From the NCBI RefSeq assembly GCF_905475345.1, contig NC_066586.1:14749900-14813899 (forward strand): a stretch of DNA of 64,000 bases. The letters run 5' to 3'. A program made the position numbers and the translations under genes. The stretch comes from Vespula vulgaris (lineage: Eukaryota; Arthropoda; Insecta; Hymenoptera; Vespidae). The notes under the pieces are model-generated. The model did no database searches. It saw only the letters and a program-made list of their open reading frames with translations, and was not told the origin of the DNA. Shown piece after piece: positions 37,676 through 48,428 of this stretch. How positions within the stretch are numbered: the stretch's first letter is position 1; the number at the start of each line of letters is the position of its first letter.

Positions 37676-37754
37676 CTGAAACAAAAGAAATAGTATAACA
37701 TATCGAAAATATGAGTGATAGAATATTATATTTGCGTAAACTCTTCGTTAATAC

Positions 37755-40589
37755 TCGAATGGCATCCTGCGAAAATTTCTAAGTCCACTCGTGGAGATAG
37801 ATTGTCAAAGTCCACCGGGAATGCAAAAATTTCTAAGTCCCTTCGTGGAGATAGATTTTCAAAGTCCACCGGGAGTGCAAAAATTTCTAAGTCCATTCGT
37901 GGATATAGATTGTCAAAGTCCTACGACGGTGCGAAAATTTCTACTTCCACTCGTGGAGATAGATTTTCAAAGTCCACCGGGAGTGCAAAAATTTCTAAGT
38001 CCCTTCGTGGAGATAGATTGTCAAAGTGCTCCGTGAGTCCAAAAATTTCTAAGTCCCTTCGTGGAGATAGATTGTCAAAGTGCTCCGGGAGTGCAAAAAT
38101 TTCTAAGTCCATTCGTGGAGATAGATTGTCAAAGTCTTACGACGGTGCGAAAATTTCTAAGTCCCTTCGTGGAGATAGATTGTCAAAGTGCTCCGTGAGT
38201 CCAAAAATTTCTAAGTCCCTTCGTGGAGATAGATTGTCAAAGTGCTCCGTGAGTCCCAAAATTTCTAAGTCCATTCGTGGAGATAGATTGTCAAAGTCCT
38301 ACGACGGTGCGAAAATTTCTAAGTCCCTTCGTGGAGATAGATTGTCAAAGTGCTCCGTGAGTCCAAAAATTTCTAAGTCCCTTCGTGGAGATAGATTGTC
38401 AAAGTGCTCCGTGAGTCCCAAAATTTCTAAGTCCCTTCGTGGAGATAGATTTTCAAAGTCCACCGGGAGTGTAAAAATTTCTAAGTCCCTTCGTGGAGAT
38501 AGATTTTCAAAGTCCACCGGGAGTGCAAAAATTTCTAAGTCCATTCGTGGAGATAGATTGTCAAAGTCCTACGACGGTGCGAAAATTTCTACTTCCACTC
38601 GTGGAGATAGATTGTCAAAGTCTTACGACGGTGCGAAAATTTCTAAGTCCCTTCGTGGAGATAGATTGTCAAAGTGCTCCGTGAGTCCAAAAATTTCTAA
38701 GTCCATTCGTGGAGATAGATTGTCAAAGTCCTACGACGGTGCGAAAATTTCTACTTCCACTCGTGGAGATAGATTTTCAAAGTCCACCGGGAGTGCAAAA
38801 ATTTCTAAGTCCCTTCGTGGAGATAGATTTTCAAAGTGCTCCGTGAGTCCAAAAATTTCTAAGTCCCTTCGTGGAGATAGATTGTCAAAGTGCTCCGTGA
38901 GTCTAAAAATTTCTAAGTCCATTCGTGGAGATAGATTGTCAAAGTCTTACGACGGTGCGAAAATTTCTAAGTCCCTTCGTGGAGATAGATTTTCAAAGTC
39001 CACCGGGAGTGCAAAAATTTCTAAGTCCCTTCGTGGAGATAGATTGTCAAAGTGCTCCGGGAGTGCAAAAATTTCTAAGTCCATTCGTGGAGATAGATTG
39101 TCAAAGTCTTACGACGGTGCGAAAATTTCTAAGTCCCTTCGTGGAGATAGATTGTCAAAGTGCTCCGTGAGTCCAAAAATTTCTAAGTCCCTTCGTGGAG
39201 ATAGATTGTCAAAGTGCTCCGTGAGTCCCAAAATTTCTAAGTCCATTCGTGGAGATAGATTGTCAAAGTCCTACGACGGTGCGAAAATTTCTAAGTCCCT
39301 TCGTGGAGATAGATTGTCAAAGTGCTCCGTGAGTCCAAAAATTTCTAAGTCCCTTCGTGGAGATAGATTGTCAAAGTGCTCCGTGAGTCCCAAAATTTCT
39401 AAGTCCCTTCGTGGAGATAGATTTTCAAAGTCCACCGGGAGTGTAAAAATTTCTAAGTCCCTTCGTGGAGATAGATTTTCAAAGTCCACCGGGAGTGCAA
39501 AAATTTCTAAGTCCATTCGTGGAGATAGATTGTCAAAGTCCTACGACGGTGCGAAAATTTCTACTTCCACTCGTGGAGATAGATTGTCAAAGTCTTACGA
39601 CGGTGCGAAAATTTCTAAGTCCCTTCGTGGAGATAGATTTCCAAAGTCCACCGGGAGTGCAAAAATTTCTAAGTCCCTTCGTGGAGATAGATTGTCAAAG
39701 TGCTCCGGGAGTGCAAAAATTTCTAAGTCCATTCGTGGAGATAGATTGTCAAAGTCTTACGACGGTGCGAAAATTTCTAAGTCCCTTCGTGGAGATAGAT
39801 TGTCAAAGTGCTCCGTGAGTCCAAAAATTTCTAAGTCCCTTCGTGGAGATAGATTGTCAAAGTGCTCCGTGAGTCCCAAAATTTCTAAGTCCATTCGTGG
39901 AGATAGATTGTCAAAGTCCTACGACGGTGCGAAAATTTCTAAGTCCCTTCGTGGAGATAGATTGTCAAAGTGCTCCGTGAGTCCAAAAATTTCTAAGTCC
40001 CTTCGTGGAGATAGATTGTCAAAGTGCTCCGTGAGTCCCAAAATTTCTAAGTCCCTTCGTGGAGATAGATTTTCAAAGTCCACCGGGAGTGTAAAAATTT
40101 CTAAGTCCCTTCGTGGAGATAGATTTTCAAAGTCCACCGGGAGTGCAAAAATTTCTAAGTCCATTCGTGGAGATAGATTGTCAAAGTCCTACGACGGTGC
40201 GAAAATTTCTACTTCCACTCGTGGAGATAGATTGTCAAAGTCTTACGACGGTGCGAAAATTTCTAAGTCCCTTCGTGGAGATAGATTGTCAAAGTGCTCC
40301 GTGAGTCCAAAAATTTCTAAGTCCATTCGTGGAGATAGATTGTCAAAGTCCTACGACGGTGCGAAAATTTCTACTTCCACTCGTGGAGATAGATTGTCAA
40401 AGTCCTACGACGGTGCGAAAATTTCTACTTCCACTCGTGGAGATAGATTTTCAAAGTCCACCGGGAGTGCAAAAATTTCTAAGTCCCTTCGTGGAGATAG
40501 ATTTTCAAAGTCCACCGGGAGTGCAAAAATTTCTAAGTTCATTCGTGGAGATAGATTGTCAAAGTCCCCCGAAAATGCGAAAACGAAGT
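37755..40589 (-). repeat. 54-bp tandem array, about 52 monomers, within one predicted locus A exon
   Basis: Monomer period 54 bases (landmark AAAATTTCTAAGTCC). Variants differ mainly in the last 18 bases: TCC TACGACGGTGCG, TCCACCGGGAGTGCA and TGCTCCGTGAGTCC types. Longer blocks recur at 972 bases (18 monomers; 38299 to 39271) and 648 bases (12 monomers; 39271 to 39919), a higher-order structure. On the minus strand the array is preceded by a TTTTGTTTCAG acceptor and ends near a CGA|GTATTAAC donor-like site. On the plus strand it is open for 965 codons, each monomer encoding 18 residues of the form KISKSxRGDRxSKxxxxx. I judge that frame a by-product of a stop-free repeat whose length is a multiple of three. 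Confidence 0.9.
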
Positions 40590-40645
40590 CTGAAACAAAA
40601 GAGGAAGTATAGAATTTCGAAAATATGAATAATATAATATTGTAC

Positions 40646-41851
40646 TTGCGTAAACTCTCCGTGAATACTCGTTCGAGAGGCATCCTGCGAAAATTTCTAT
40701 ATTCCCTCGTCGAAGTCCAAAGCACAACTGAACTAGTGATTGTGGAAGTCGGTCAAAGGCACAACTTTGTTGACGTCTCTCGAAGCTGAGTATCCCCACT
40801 TCGAATTTAAGTCTAAAATCAAATAAACTGTTGTATATTTTAATTAACTCTTCGTTAATACCCGCTCGAGTGGCATCCGCGGATATTTCTAAGTTCACTC
40901 GTCGAAGTCCAAAACACAACTGAACTTGCAACTGTAAGAGTCGGTCGAAGGCCCGTCTTTGTTGTCCTCTCTCGCAGCCCAGTATCCCCACTTCGCAATT
41001 TAGTGTAAAATCAAATAAACTGTAGAGAATATTATAAGAATGAGAAATTCTGATATATATTTTATTAACTGTTCGTTAATACTTGCAGGAATAGTCTCCG
41101 CGAAATTTTCCAAGTTCCCTCGTCGAAGTCCAAAACACAACTGAACTAGTAACTGTAAGAGTCGGTCGAAGGCCCGTCTTTGTTGTCCTCTCTCGCAGCC
41201 GAGTATCCCCACTTCACAATTTAGTCTAAAATCAAATAAACTGTAGAGAATATTGTAAGAATGAGAAATTCTGATATATATTTTATTAACTGTTCGTTAA
41301 TACTTGCAGGAATAGTCTCCGCGAAATTTTCCAAGTTCCCTCGTCGAAGTCCACAACACAACTGAACTAGTAACTGTAAGAGTCGGTCGAAGGCCCGTCT
41401 TTGTTGTCCTCTCTCGCTGCCAAGTATCCCCACTTCGCAATTTGAATCTAAAACAAAATAAATCGTATAGAAAATTAGAAAAAATGTATTTACATTAACT
41501 CTGCTCTATTACTTGCGGAGAACGCGTAGTGGGAGAACTGCGATGCGTACTCGTCGAAATTCGAAGCAAGACTGAACCAGTAACTGTCGGTCCGCTTATA
41601 TTGTCGATATGAGTGGGAGAATATCCCCACTACTCCATTTCATACTAAAACAAAACAAATCGTATAGAATATTGAAAGAATAAGGGATTTAATTACGTAG
41701 TTACATTGACTTTTCTCTATTACTTCCAAAGAATGCGTACTACGAGAACTGCGTTGTGTACTCGTCGAAATTCGTAGCAAGACTGAACCAGTAGCTGTGC
41801 GCTTATATTGTCGTCACGAGTGGGAGAATATCCCCACTCCTCCATTTCATT
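40646..41851 (-). repeat. Diverged part of the exon ladder (six units)
   Basis: Predicted exons, minus strand: 41851-41705, 41644-41494, 41447-41304, 41225-41083, about 41002-40862 and 40812-40646. Each has the GGGGATA...GTCGG...CGACGAG core of the regular ladder and a TTTTAG or equivalent acceptor. The unit at 41002 has lost its acceptor (TTTTAC), so it may be skipped or read through. Donors here are GTATTAAC or GTAATAG rather than GTAAGTAC. Confidence 0.6.
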
Positions 41852-41911
41852 CTAAAGCCAAATAAATCGTATAGAATATTGAAAGAATGAGTGATATAAT
41901 TATGTACTTAC

Positions 41912-44871
41912 ATCGACTCTTCTCTATTACCTCCAAAGAATGCATACTACGTGAACTGCGATATGTACTCTTCGAAATACGTAGCAAGACTGAACCATTA
42001 ACTATTAAAATCGGTCGAACGCTCGACTTTGTTGTCATCTCGGGAAGCCCACTATCCCCACTCCACAATTTCATTCTAAAACGAAATAAATCGTATAGAA
42101 TATTGAAAGAATGAGAGATATAATTATGTACTTACATCGACTCTTCTCTATTACCTCCAAAGAATGCATACTACGTGAACTGCGATATGTACTCTTCGAA
42201 ATACGTAGCAAGACTGAACCATTAACTATTAAAATCGGTCGAACGCTCGACTTTGTTGTCATCTCGGGAAGCCCACTATCCCCACTCCACAATTTCATTC
42301 TAAAACGAAATAAATCGTATAGAATATTGAAAGAATGAGAGATATAATTATGTACTTACATCGACTCTTCTCTATTACCTCCAAAGAATGCATACTACGT
42401 GAACTGCGATATGTACTCTTCGAAATACGTAGCAAGACTGAACCATTAACTATTAAAATCGGTCGAACGCTCGACTTTGTTGTCATCTCGGGAAGCCCAC
42501 TATCCCCACTCCACAATTTCATTCTAAAACGAAATAAATCGTATAGAATATTGAAAGAATGAGAGATATAATTATGTACTTACATCGACTCTTCTCTATT
42601 ACCTCCAAAGAATGCATACTACGTGAACTGCGATATGTACTCTTCGAAATACGTAGCAAGACTGAACCATTAACTATTAAAATCGGTCGAACGCTCGACT
42701 TTGTTGTCATCTCGGGAAGCCCACTATCCCCACTCCACAATTTCATTCTAAAACGAAATAAATCGTATAGAATATTGAAAGAATGAGAGATATAATTATG
42801 TACTTACATTGACTCTTCTCTATTACCTCCAAAGAATGCATACTACGTGAACTGCGATATGTACTCTTCGAAATACGTAGCAAGACTGAACCATTAACTA
42901 TTAAAATCGGTCGAACGCTCGACTTTGTTGTCATCTCGGGAAGCCCACTATCCCCACTCCACAATTTCATTCTAAAACGAAATAAATCGTATAGAATATT
43001 GAAAGAATGAGAGATATAATTATGTACTTACATCGACTCTTCTCTATTACCTCCAAAGAATGCATACTACGTGAACTGCGATATGTACTCTTCGAAATAC
43101 GTAGCAAGACTGAACCATTAACTATTAAAATCGGTCGAACGCTCGACTTTGTTGTCATCTCGGGAAGCCCACTATCCCCACTCCACAATTTCATTCTAAA
43201 ACGAAATAAATCGTATAGAATATTGAAAGAATGAGAGATATAATTATGTACTTACATTGACTCTTCTCTATTACCTCCAAAGAATGCATACTACGTGAAC
43301 TACGATGTGTACTCTTCGAAATTCGTAGCAAGACTGAACCATTAACTATCAAAATCGGTCGAACGCTCGACTTTGTTGTCATCTCGGGAAACCCACTATC
43401 CCCACTCCACAATTTCCTTCTAAAACGAAATAAATTGTATAGAATATTGAAAGAATGAGTGATATAATTATGTACTTACATCGACTCTTCTGTGTTACTT
43501 CCAAAGAATGCGTACTACGAGAACTGCGATGTGTACTCGTCGAAATTCAAGGCAAGACTGAACCAGCAGCTGTCATAGTCCATTTTATTGGCGTCATAGC
43601 TGGGAAAGTATCCCCACCTCCATAATTTGATTCTAAAACGAAATAAATCATATAGAATATTGAAAGAACTAGTGATAATAACATACTTACATTAACTCTT
43701 TGTTATTATTTGTGGAGAATACGTATTACGAGAACTGCGATGTGTACTCTTCGAAATTCGTAGCAAGACTGAACCAGTAGCTGTGCGCTTATATTGTCGT
43801 CACGAGTGGGAGAATATCCCCACTCCTCCATTTCATTCTAAAACCAAATAAATCGTATAGAATATTGAAAGAATGAGTGATATAATTATGTACTTACATC
43901 GACTCTTCTCTATTACCTCCAAAGAATGCATACTACGTGAACTGCGATATGTACTCTTCGAAATACGTAGCAAGACTGAACCATTAACTATCGAAATCGG
44001 TCGAACGCTCGACTTTGTTGTCATCTCGGGAAGACCACTATCCCCACTCCACAATTTCATTCTAAAACGAAATAAATCGTATAGAGTATTGAAAGAATGA
44101 GAGATATAATTATGTACTTACATTGACTCTTCTCTATTACCTCCAAAGAATGCATACTACGTGAACTGCGATATGTACTCTTCGAAATTCGTAGCAAGAC
44201 TGAACCATTAACTATCAAAATCGGTCGAACGCTCGACTTTGTTGTCATCTCGGGAAGACCACTATCCCCACTCCACAATTTCATTCTAAAACGAAATAAA
44301 TCGTATAGAGTATTGAAAGAATGAGAGATATAATTATGTACTTACATTGACTCTTCTCTATTACCTCCAAAGAATGCATACTACGTGAACTGCGATATGT
44401 ACTCTTCGAAATACGTAGCAAGACTGAACCATTAACTATTAAAATCGGTCGAACGCTCGACTTTGTTGTCATCTCGGGAAGCCCACTATCCCCACTCCAC
44501 AATTTCATTCTAAAACGAAATAAATCGTATAGAATATTGAAAGAATGAGAGATATAATTATGTACTTACATTGACTCTTCTCTATTACCTCCAAGGAATG
44601 CATACTACGTGAACTACGATGTGTACTCTTCGAAATTCGTAGCAAGACTGAACCATTAACTATCAAAATCGGTCGAACGCTCGACTTTGTTGTCATCTCG
44701 GGAAACCCACTATCCCCACTCCACAATTTCCTTCTAAAACGAAATAAATCGTATAGAATATTGAAAGAATGAGAGATATAATTATGTACTTACATTGATT
44801 CTTCTCTATTACTTCCAAAGAATGCGTACTACGTGAACTGCGATGTGCACTCGTCGACATACAAAAGGAAA
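41912..44871 (-). repeat. Exon ladder: 224-bp tandem units, each a 164-nt exon plus a 60-nt intron
   Basis: Regular predicted exons (minus strand, low coordinate given): 41912, 42136, 42360, 42584, 42808, 43032, 43256, 43480 (153 nt), 43691 (147 nt), 43898, 44122, 44346 and 44570, plus a shorter first one, 44871-44794. Each intron starts GTAAGTACATAATT, runs through a pyrimidine-rich TCTCATTCTTTCAATATTC stretch and ends CGTTTTAG. Most units are nearly identical, which indicates recent homogenisation. Each exon has one ATG frame (MKLWSGDSGLPEM...), which after splicing meets TAA exactly at the junction, so no protein runs through the ladder. Confidence 0.85.
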
Positions 44872-45107
44872 CTAATAAAATAATAGTCAAAGTAAATAAA
44901 AGCCGTATATATTCGTATTACACAAAGCCAATGATCGCAAAACGAAAATTTCGAAGTATTAAAATTATAAACTAGTTATTTTATTTCTCTCACCTATCTT
45001 TGTAATGTTAAACGAATATAGTATTGTTTAAATATTAAAACTGTGCAATTATTAAAAACTGTTTAAATAAATGTAAAATTATCGGAAATATTAATTTCTG
45101 AGCTTAC
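44872..45107. other. AT-rich intron-like spacer of locus A
   Basis: Lies between predicted exon 2 and the ladder. Nothing recognisable beyond a TTTTATTAG acceptor at its lower end. Confidence 0.5.
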
Positions 45108-45174
45108 GCCTTTGGAAAGATTCGATATTCACTAGTCGGAATACAAAAGAAAACTAATTCGAAATCTTATGTAG
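45108..45174 (-). ncRNA. Locus A predicted exon 2
   Basis: Donor GGC|GTAAGCTC. Two possible acceptors: ACTATATAG (exon from 45174) or CGAATTAG (exon from 45153). The second matches the acceptor of the first ladder exon. The exon's GTATTCCGACTAGTG segment is homologous to the start of that exon. Confidence 0.45.
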
Positions 45175-45225
45175 CTATATAGTAAATATTTACAAGCAAA
45201 TAAAACAATATTGGTTCGTGCTTAC

Positions 45226-45290
45226 CTTCGCATTGAAAGAATTTTTCTAAAAGATTATGAATGCAGCGTATCAATTTACACAGGTTTATA
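45226..45290 (-). ncRNA. Locus A predicted exon 1
   Basis: Placed between the TATA box (start about 25-30 bases downstream of it) and a consensus AAG|GTAAGC donor. The exact 5' end is a guess. Confidence 0.4.
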
Positions 45291-45312
45291 GATTCACAGC
45301 TTGGAGACAATC

Positions 45313-45320
45313 TTTTATAC
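45313..45320 (-). promoter_or_regulatory. TATA box of locus A (GTATAAAAG)
   Basis: A consensus TATAAAAG on the minus strand, 85-95 bases upstream of a consensus donor. It is the only such site near the start of the exon ladder. Confidence 0.5.
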
Positions 45321-45985
45321 TCGGTTCCATGTATTTGTGTGAATGTGTTCAGCATCTGTGTGACAGCAAACGAGAGTGATTATGTTTGTCCACATCTTTT
45401 GCGATGAAATACAGATACTTTTGCAAAAAATAATATTGGTCGATGTGCTAATGCTTTTTAGAATTTATACAGATCAGTAATGTTCGAAAATCTAGACGAA
45501 ATCCTTTTTTTTTCTTCCCTTATTCAGATGAATCTCTTCTTCGTTGCAGCTTTTTCTTCTTCCGAAGCGATTAGAACTTCTGGCTACCAACGAGTACATA
45601 ATAAATACTCTCGAACAGAAATTATTTATGAATTAATATTTATAGATCAATCTATAGGTAAATATAATTAAATATCATTCTTTTCGAACATTTACAAGAG
45701 ATATTGATCATGGAAAAGATAAATTCTTTGATTATTCCATTTATTAATTAATTATCTTTTGACACCCGAAGTAAAAGACAGAAGAAACCTACGTATATTA
45801 TTACGCGGGTATTTACGTATTTGGCGGGAATTTTATATAACTTAATAGAAAGTAGTAAGACGTTTCATAACAATTTTCAATGATCCTTTTTGCGATTGAA
45901 TATTATATTTTGTGCTATTTTTCAATGAAATGTTAAGAAAAATTAATATATTTATTAATGCGTAATATTTCTAAAATGACGCAAT
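45321..45985. other. Spacer upstream of locus A
   Basis: Presumed promoter-distal DNA between the two divergent loci. Short open frames on the plus strand (such as 45480-45671) have no recognisable similarity. I found no convincing heat-shock element. Confidence 0.4.
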
Positions 45986-46400
45986 ATGTACGTACAACGC
46001 GAAGCTACACCTTCACGTTGTAGATGACGCCATTGCTGCTTCGGTTTGTACCAACCAAATATGGCTCCCCGTTACAAGTAATTAGAAGATTTTTTCCACC
46101 GTACACTTTATTACTATACACCAATCGATAGCTAAATAAACGATTTTCAAAAGGCCGCATTCTCAAATCGGAACATCGTTGCGTTTAAAAGTTATTTGCG
46201 AAAATAAAATCGGTCTCGTTGATCCACCGGGGAGCTATTGCATCGTACTTTTTTTTCGATTTTCCAGCTTAATTTTCTCAATATCGATACTTCTCCCGCT
46301 TTTTAACAATACTCTGATCAATAATTTTGCGTTTATAATCACCATAGATCGATATTTTATATTATATTCGATTTTCAAACACACACACACACACGCACAC
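45986..46400 (+). promoter_or_regulatory. Duplicated promoter-like segment, copy 1
   Basis: Contains TGACGCCATTG (CRE half-site overlapping a GCCAT Pho/YY1 core) at 46025, an exon-like stretch ending TTACAA|GTAATTAG at 46077, and about 300 bases homologous to copy 2 (shared blocks CAATCGATAG, GGGAGCT, ACTCTGATCAATAATTTTGC). It ends in a (CA)n run. Confidence 0.45.
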
Positions 46401-47192
46401 GTATATGGATATTTTTACAGATTATAAATACACATACAGTTTTTTAATTTTCTTCTTTTTTCACACACACACCTTTAATTTTATCCTGTATTAATATGAG
46501 ATTTCACATTTTTCAGATTTTCAAGAATTTCACGAAAATAAGAAGAGCATCGAATTAGAATCAGTGTTGGTGTATCGTTCTTCGTCTCCCAGAACAAGAT
46601 GTTCGTCGTTTGAAGGATCAACAGCTACTACCGTTAAACATACTTCTCTCTTTGTCTCCTGAGCAACTGTGAAAAATGAAAAAACATAATCTGTGAGAAT
46701 GCGTGAATACTAGACGTTTCGAAGAATTTATGCATGTATAATATACGTATATGTGTGTATATGTGTAATACGATTATTACGAATGTCGGTGCGTTGTTCC
46801 GAGCTCGACAATAGTTACATCTGTGTTTTTTCTTTCTTTTTTTTTGTCATTTGCTTTCGCTTCGAAAAAGACAGAAGAGAAAAAATAAATTAGGTTAGTA
46901 AGCCAATTCAGTTCTTGTTATTTATATAGGTTAGTACTGTCCATAAATAATGAGTAGTTTTCGTGATCGTTTCAATGATACATTTCAATGATTAGTTCTG
47001 TATATATTTATTTACATATTTATTATTTCTCCTGGTTTCTTTTTGATTCTCGATTATGTATGATTATTATCGACACATGATATATTACTTCGATTATAAA
47101 TTATGTAATTATTCGATATGTCTAAATAAAAATTCAAAGAAGTATTATTTTTCTCAAATATTTATAAAATATATATGTAGTCATATATACAG

Positions 47193-47223
<31 letters not shown>

Positions 47224-47514
47224 TGTGTGTGTATATATGCATCAATACATAAATCCATCGAATTATTTTGATTTAACAATTACTCATTATTTCGCGTAAT
47301 GTATAAAGCATAGGGATAACTTTGTGATACAAGTGCGTATCTATTTAACGTTTCTATATCTTTAAAAAATATAATGTTTTCATTAGAAAATTATTGTCTA
47401 TGTTTCAAATTCGAATTAATAATATTTGTCATCCATATCGTATTATCTACGTACTTATATTATATTTTTTATTATTTTTCATTGAAAAATATAATATTTG
47501 ATTTGACTCGATTG
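46401..47514. other. Spacer between the duplicated promoter-like segments
   Basis: AT-rich. At 46553-46570 it contains GAATTAGAATCAGTGTTGG, a further near-match to the AGAGTCAGTG motif of the two loci. A (TA)n/(TG)n run lies at 47189-47235. No gene is recognised. Confidence 0.4.
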
Positions 47515-47970
47515 TACCTGTGATGACGTCATCGGATTATAAGGACTACTTTCCTTCCTTGCCACTAGTCTCATCGCCATCTTGGACGCAGTGACAAGTG
47601 TACATGGTGTTTCGTCGCTCCGCATAATTACAGGTAATTAGCAAATTTTTTCTAACGTACACCCTTTTCCTATATATCAATCGATAGACAAACGCGCGAT
47701 TTTCATGAGGCCGCGTTCGTAAGTCTGGGCATTATCGCGTTAAAAAGATATTCGCAAAAATAAAGTCAGCCTCTCGTTGATCGCCCAGGGAGCTTTCGCG
47801 TCGTATTTTTTCTTCTATTTTCCTGTTTTATTCTCGCAATATTAATACTTCTCTCGCTTTTTAATGATACTCTGATCAATAATTTTGCATTGATAGTTGT
47901 AATCGATTGATATTTTGTATTAAATTCGATTTTCATATATGATCATATACACTCACACACACACACACAT
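47515..47970 (+). promoter_or_regulatory. Duplicated promoter-like segment, copy 2, with a perfect CRE
   Basis: TGACGTCA (full cAMP-response element) at 47524-47531, GCCATCTTGG (YY1/Pho-type) at 47576-47585, then an exon-like stretch ending ATTACAG|GTAATTAG at 47633. The following 300 bases are homologous to copy 1. I read it as a possible upstream promoter and first exon of locus B. Confidence 0.5.
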
Positions 47971-48053
47971 GCATGCACGCACATAAACATGAATACGATC
48001 ATATATATATACATATAGGTATACAATCATATATATATTACATATAGTGTATA

Positions 48054-48054
<1 letters not shown>

Positions 48055-48104
<50 letters not shown>
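48055..48104. repeat. (TA)n microsatellite
   Basis: Alternating TA tract following GATCATATA-rich repeats from about 47935. Confidence 0.9.
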
Positions 48105-48106
<2 letters not shown>

Positions 48107-48420
48107 TTACTTTTATTTATTTTTATTAACTTTTTTCAGGTTAAATATTATATTTTCTATTCTACTTATGTTCACTATTATATGCTTATATTTTTAAATT
48201 AAAAATCTGTTCTTAAATACATATAATGAGCTCCTTAATAAACAGAGAAAGATAGCGTATAAATAATAGCTTTAAAGTATCTCTACCAATTGCCAAATAA
48301 TTCCTTGAATTGAAATTCTTGGAAATGAGTCTCCGGCTAGCAACAAAAGAAAAAGCGTGATATTATTCTGTTATAGGTATATCTATATACATGGATTTGT
48401 ATACGCTACACTGTACACAG

Positions 48421-48428
48421 TATATAAG
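48421..48428 (+). promoter_or_regulatory. Candidate TATA box of locus B (TATATAAG)
   Basis: TATATAAGAGG on the plus strand. An exon-like, less AT-rich stretch (48450-48565) starts at the expected distance and ends in a weak GTTCGT donor-like site. Confidence 0.35.

Larger units (their letters stand above)
21733..45290 (-). ncRNA. Predicted spliced, repeat-rich long non-coding RNA (locus A)
   Basis: A transcription unit inferred only from sequence. On the minus strand a TATA box (45313-45320) is followed by exon 1 (about 45290-45226, donor GTAAGC) and exon 2 (45153 or 45174 to 45108, donor GTAAGC). Next come a 78-nt exon (44871-44794), a ladder of repeated exons (44733-40646), a 2.8-kb 54-bp-repeat exon (40589-37755), exon 37675-37517 (donor AAA|GTAAGT) and exon 37422-36999 (donor TA|GTAAGT). 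Beyond these are acceptor-like GTTTCAG sites at 36343 and through the macro-repeats down to about 25 kb. No conserved protein is encoded. In the ladder the longest frame ends at the next splice junction, because T joins AA to make TAA. The general design (TATA promoter, splicing, kilobases of tandem repeats) recalls Drosophila hsr-omega, but I have no homology evidence for that. Confidence 0.5.

Noticed and set aside
37715..40612. 965-codon plus-strand open frame as a real RGD-repeat protein
   Set aside because: A stop-free 54-base monomer gives a long frame automatically. No start context, splice structure or family supports it, and the splice signals at the array edges are on the other strand.
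41847..44890. 75-residue open frames in every 224-bp unit, on both strands
   Set aside because: They are copies of one chance frame. On the minus strand they run through the predicted intron, and after splicing they end at the junction TAA; on the plus strand they lack any support.
45300..45560. Heat-shock elements upstream of the locus A TATA box
   Set aside because: Only isolated GAA or TTC pieces with wrong spacing were found. A GAAATTCTTGGAA stretch at about 48312 upstream of locus B also fails the middle repeat.
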